Source: Lineus longissimus
Taxonomy: Eukaryota > Nemertea > Pilidiophora > Heteronemertea > Lineidae
Assembly: GCF_910592395.1 (NCBI RefSeq)
Contig: NC_088314.1
Coordinates: 5,518,001 to 5,582,000 of the forward strand
Direction of reading: 5' to 3'
DNA: 64,000 bases
In this document: piece after piece, positions 63,852-64,000 of the stretch
How the letters are laid out: each line of letters opens with the position of its first letter
Numbering within the stretch: position 1 is the stretch's first letter
Program-made: the position numbers and the translations under genes
Notes under the pieces: generated by a model
The model's input: the letters and a program-made list of their open reading frames with translations, nothing else
What the model was told of the DNA's origin: nothing
Databases searched by the model: none

Positions 63852-64000
63852 GTAAGGAATACACTTCTGTCTTGAAATTGGACAGGAAAGACCTCCATTG
63901 ATGGTGGCATGTTGTGGGCAAGGACAGAATCGCATTGAATTTATTCCTTGAACTCAAATGTTATCTCAAGAAGAATCAGGAGACAATAAATACCTCTTTG

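Overview
The window is nuclear DNA from an animal, most likely a marine invertebrate. Genes are split into many short exons with GT-AG introns of about 0.1-3 kb, AATAAA-type polyadenylation signals are present, and the introns carry tRNA-derived SINEs and small inverted-repeat (MITE-like) elements. Two genes belong to motile cilia (IQUB and an axonemal dynein heavy chain). I cannot fix the phylum from sequence alone. All exon models below come from reading splice sites and phase by eye. Four of them (gene B, RBR ligase, IQUB, dynein) give uninterrupted, phase-consistent reading frames.

Layout. 1-9988 (+): 3' part of an unrecognised gene (gene A) with acidic/basic low-complexity exons and a Ser/Pro-rich exon built of 30-residue repeats. 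12067-12147: an orphan exon-like segment. 12957-17934 (+): a 266-residue unrecognised protein (gene B), possibly the 3' end of gene A, ending before an AATAAA at 18805. 13.9-15.7 kb is repeat-rich. 19.07-19.68 kb is a 96-bp minisatellite. 20103-26413 (-): a 979-residue RBR (RING-IBR-RING) E3 ubiquitin ligase of a subfamily I cannot assign, in 14 exons. 28604-33996 (-): IQUB, the IQ and ubiquitin-like domain radial-spoke protein, 1147 residues with a very long acidic N-terminal extension. 35443-63851 (+): inner-arm axonemal dynein heavy chain of the DNAH3/7/12 group, best matching DNAH12. About 3450 codons are inside the window and the C-terminus lies beyond it.

How the genes relate. IQUB and the dynein heavy chain are head to head, with start codons about 1.45 kb apart. 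In known biology IQUB is tied to radial spoke 1 and DNAH12-type chains are inner-arm motors, so the shared upstream region could co-express two parts of one axonemal machine. It contains forkhead-type and YY1-type motifs.

The most interesting signal is in the dynein gene. Two tandem 141-nt exons (60701-60841 and 61364-61504) have identical length and phase and encode 36/47 identical residues, which is the signature of mutually exclusive exons at the start of AAA6. An MITE-like inverted repeat sits between them. In addition, several phase-preserving microexon candidates (9, 9, 12 and 15 nt) with strong splice sites fall at linkers of the motor ring, and a 51-nt cassette candidate falls in the tail. 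Together they suggest one dynein gene that may be diversified by splicing.
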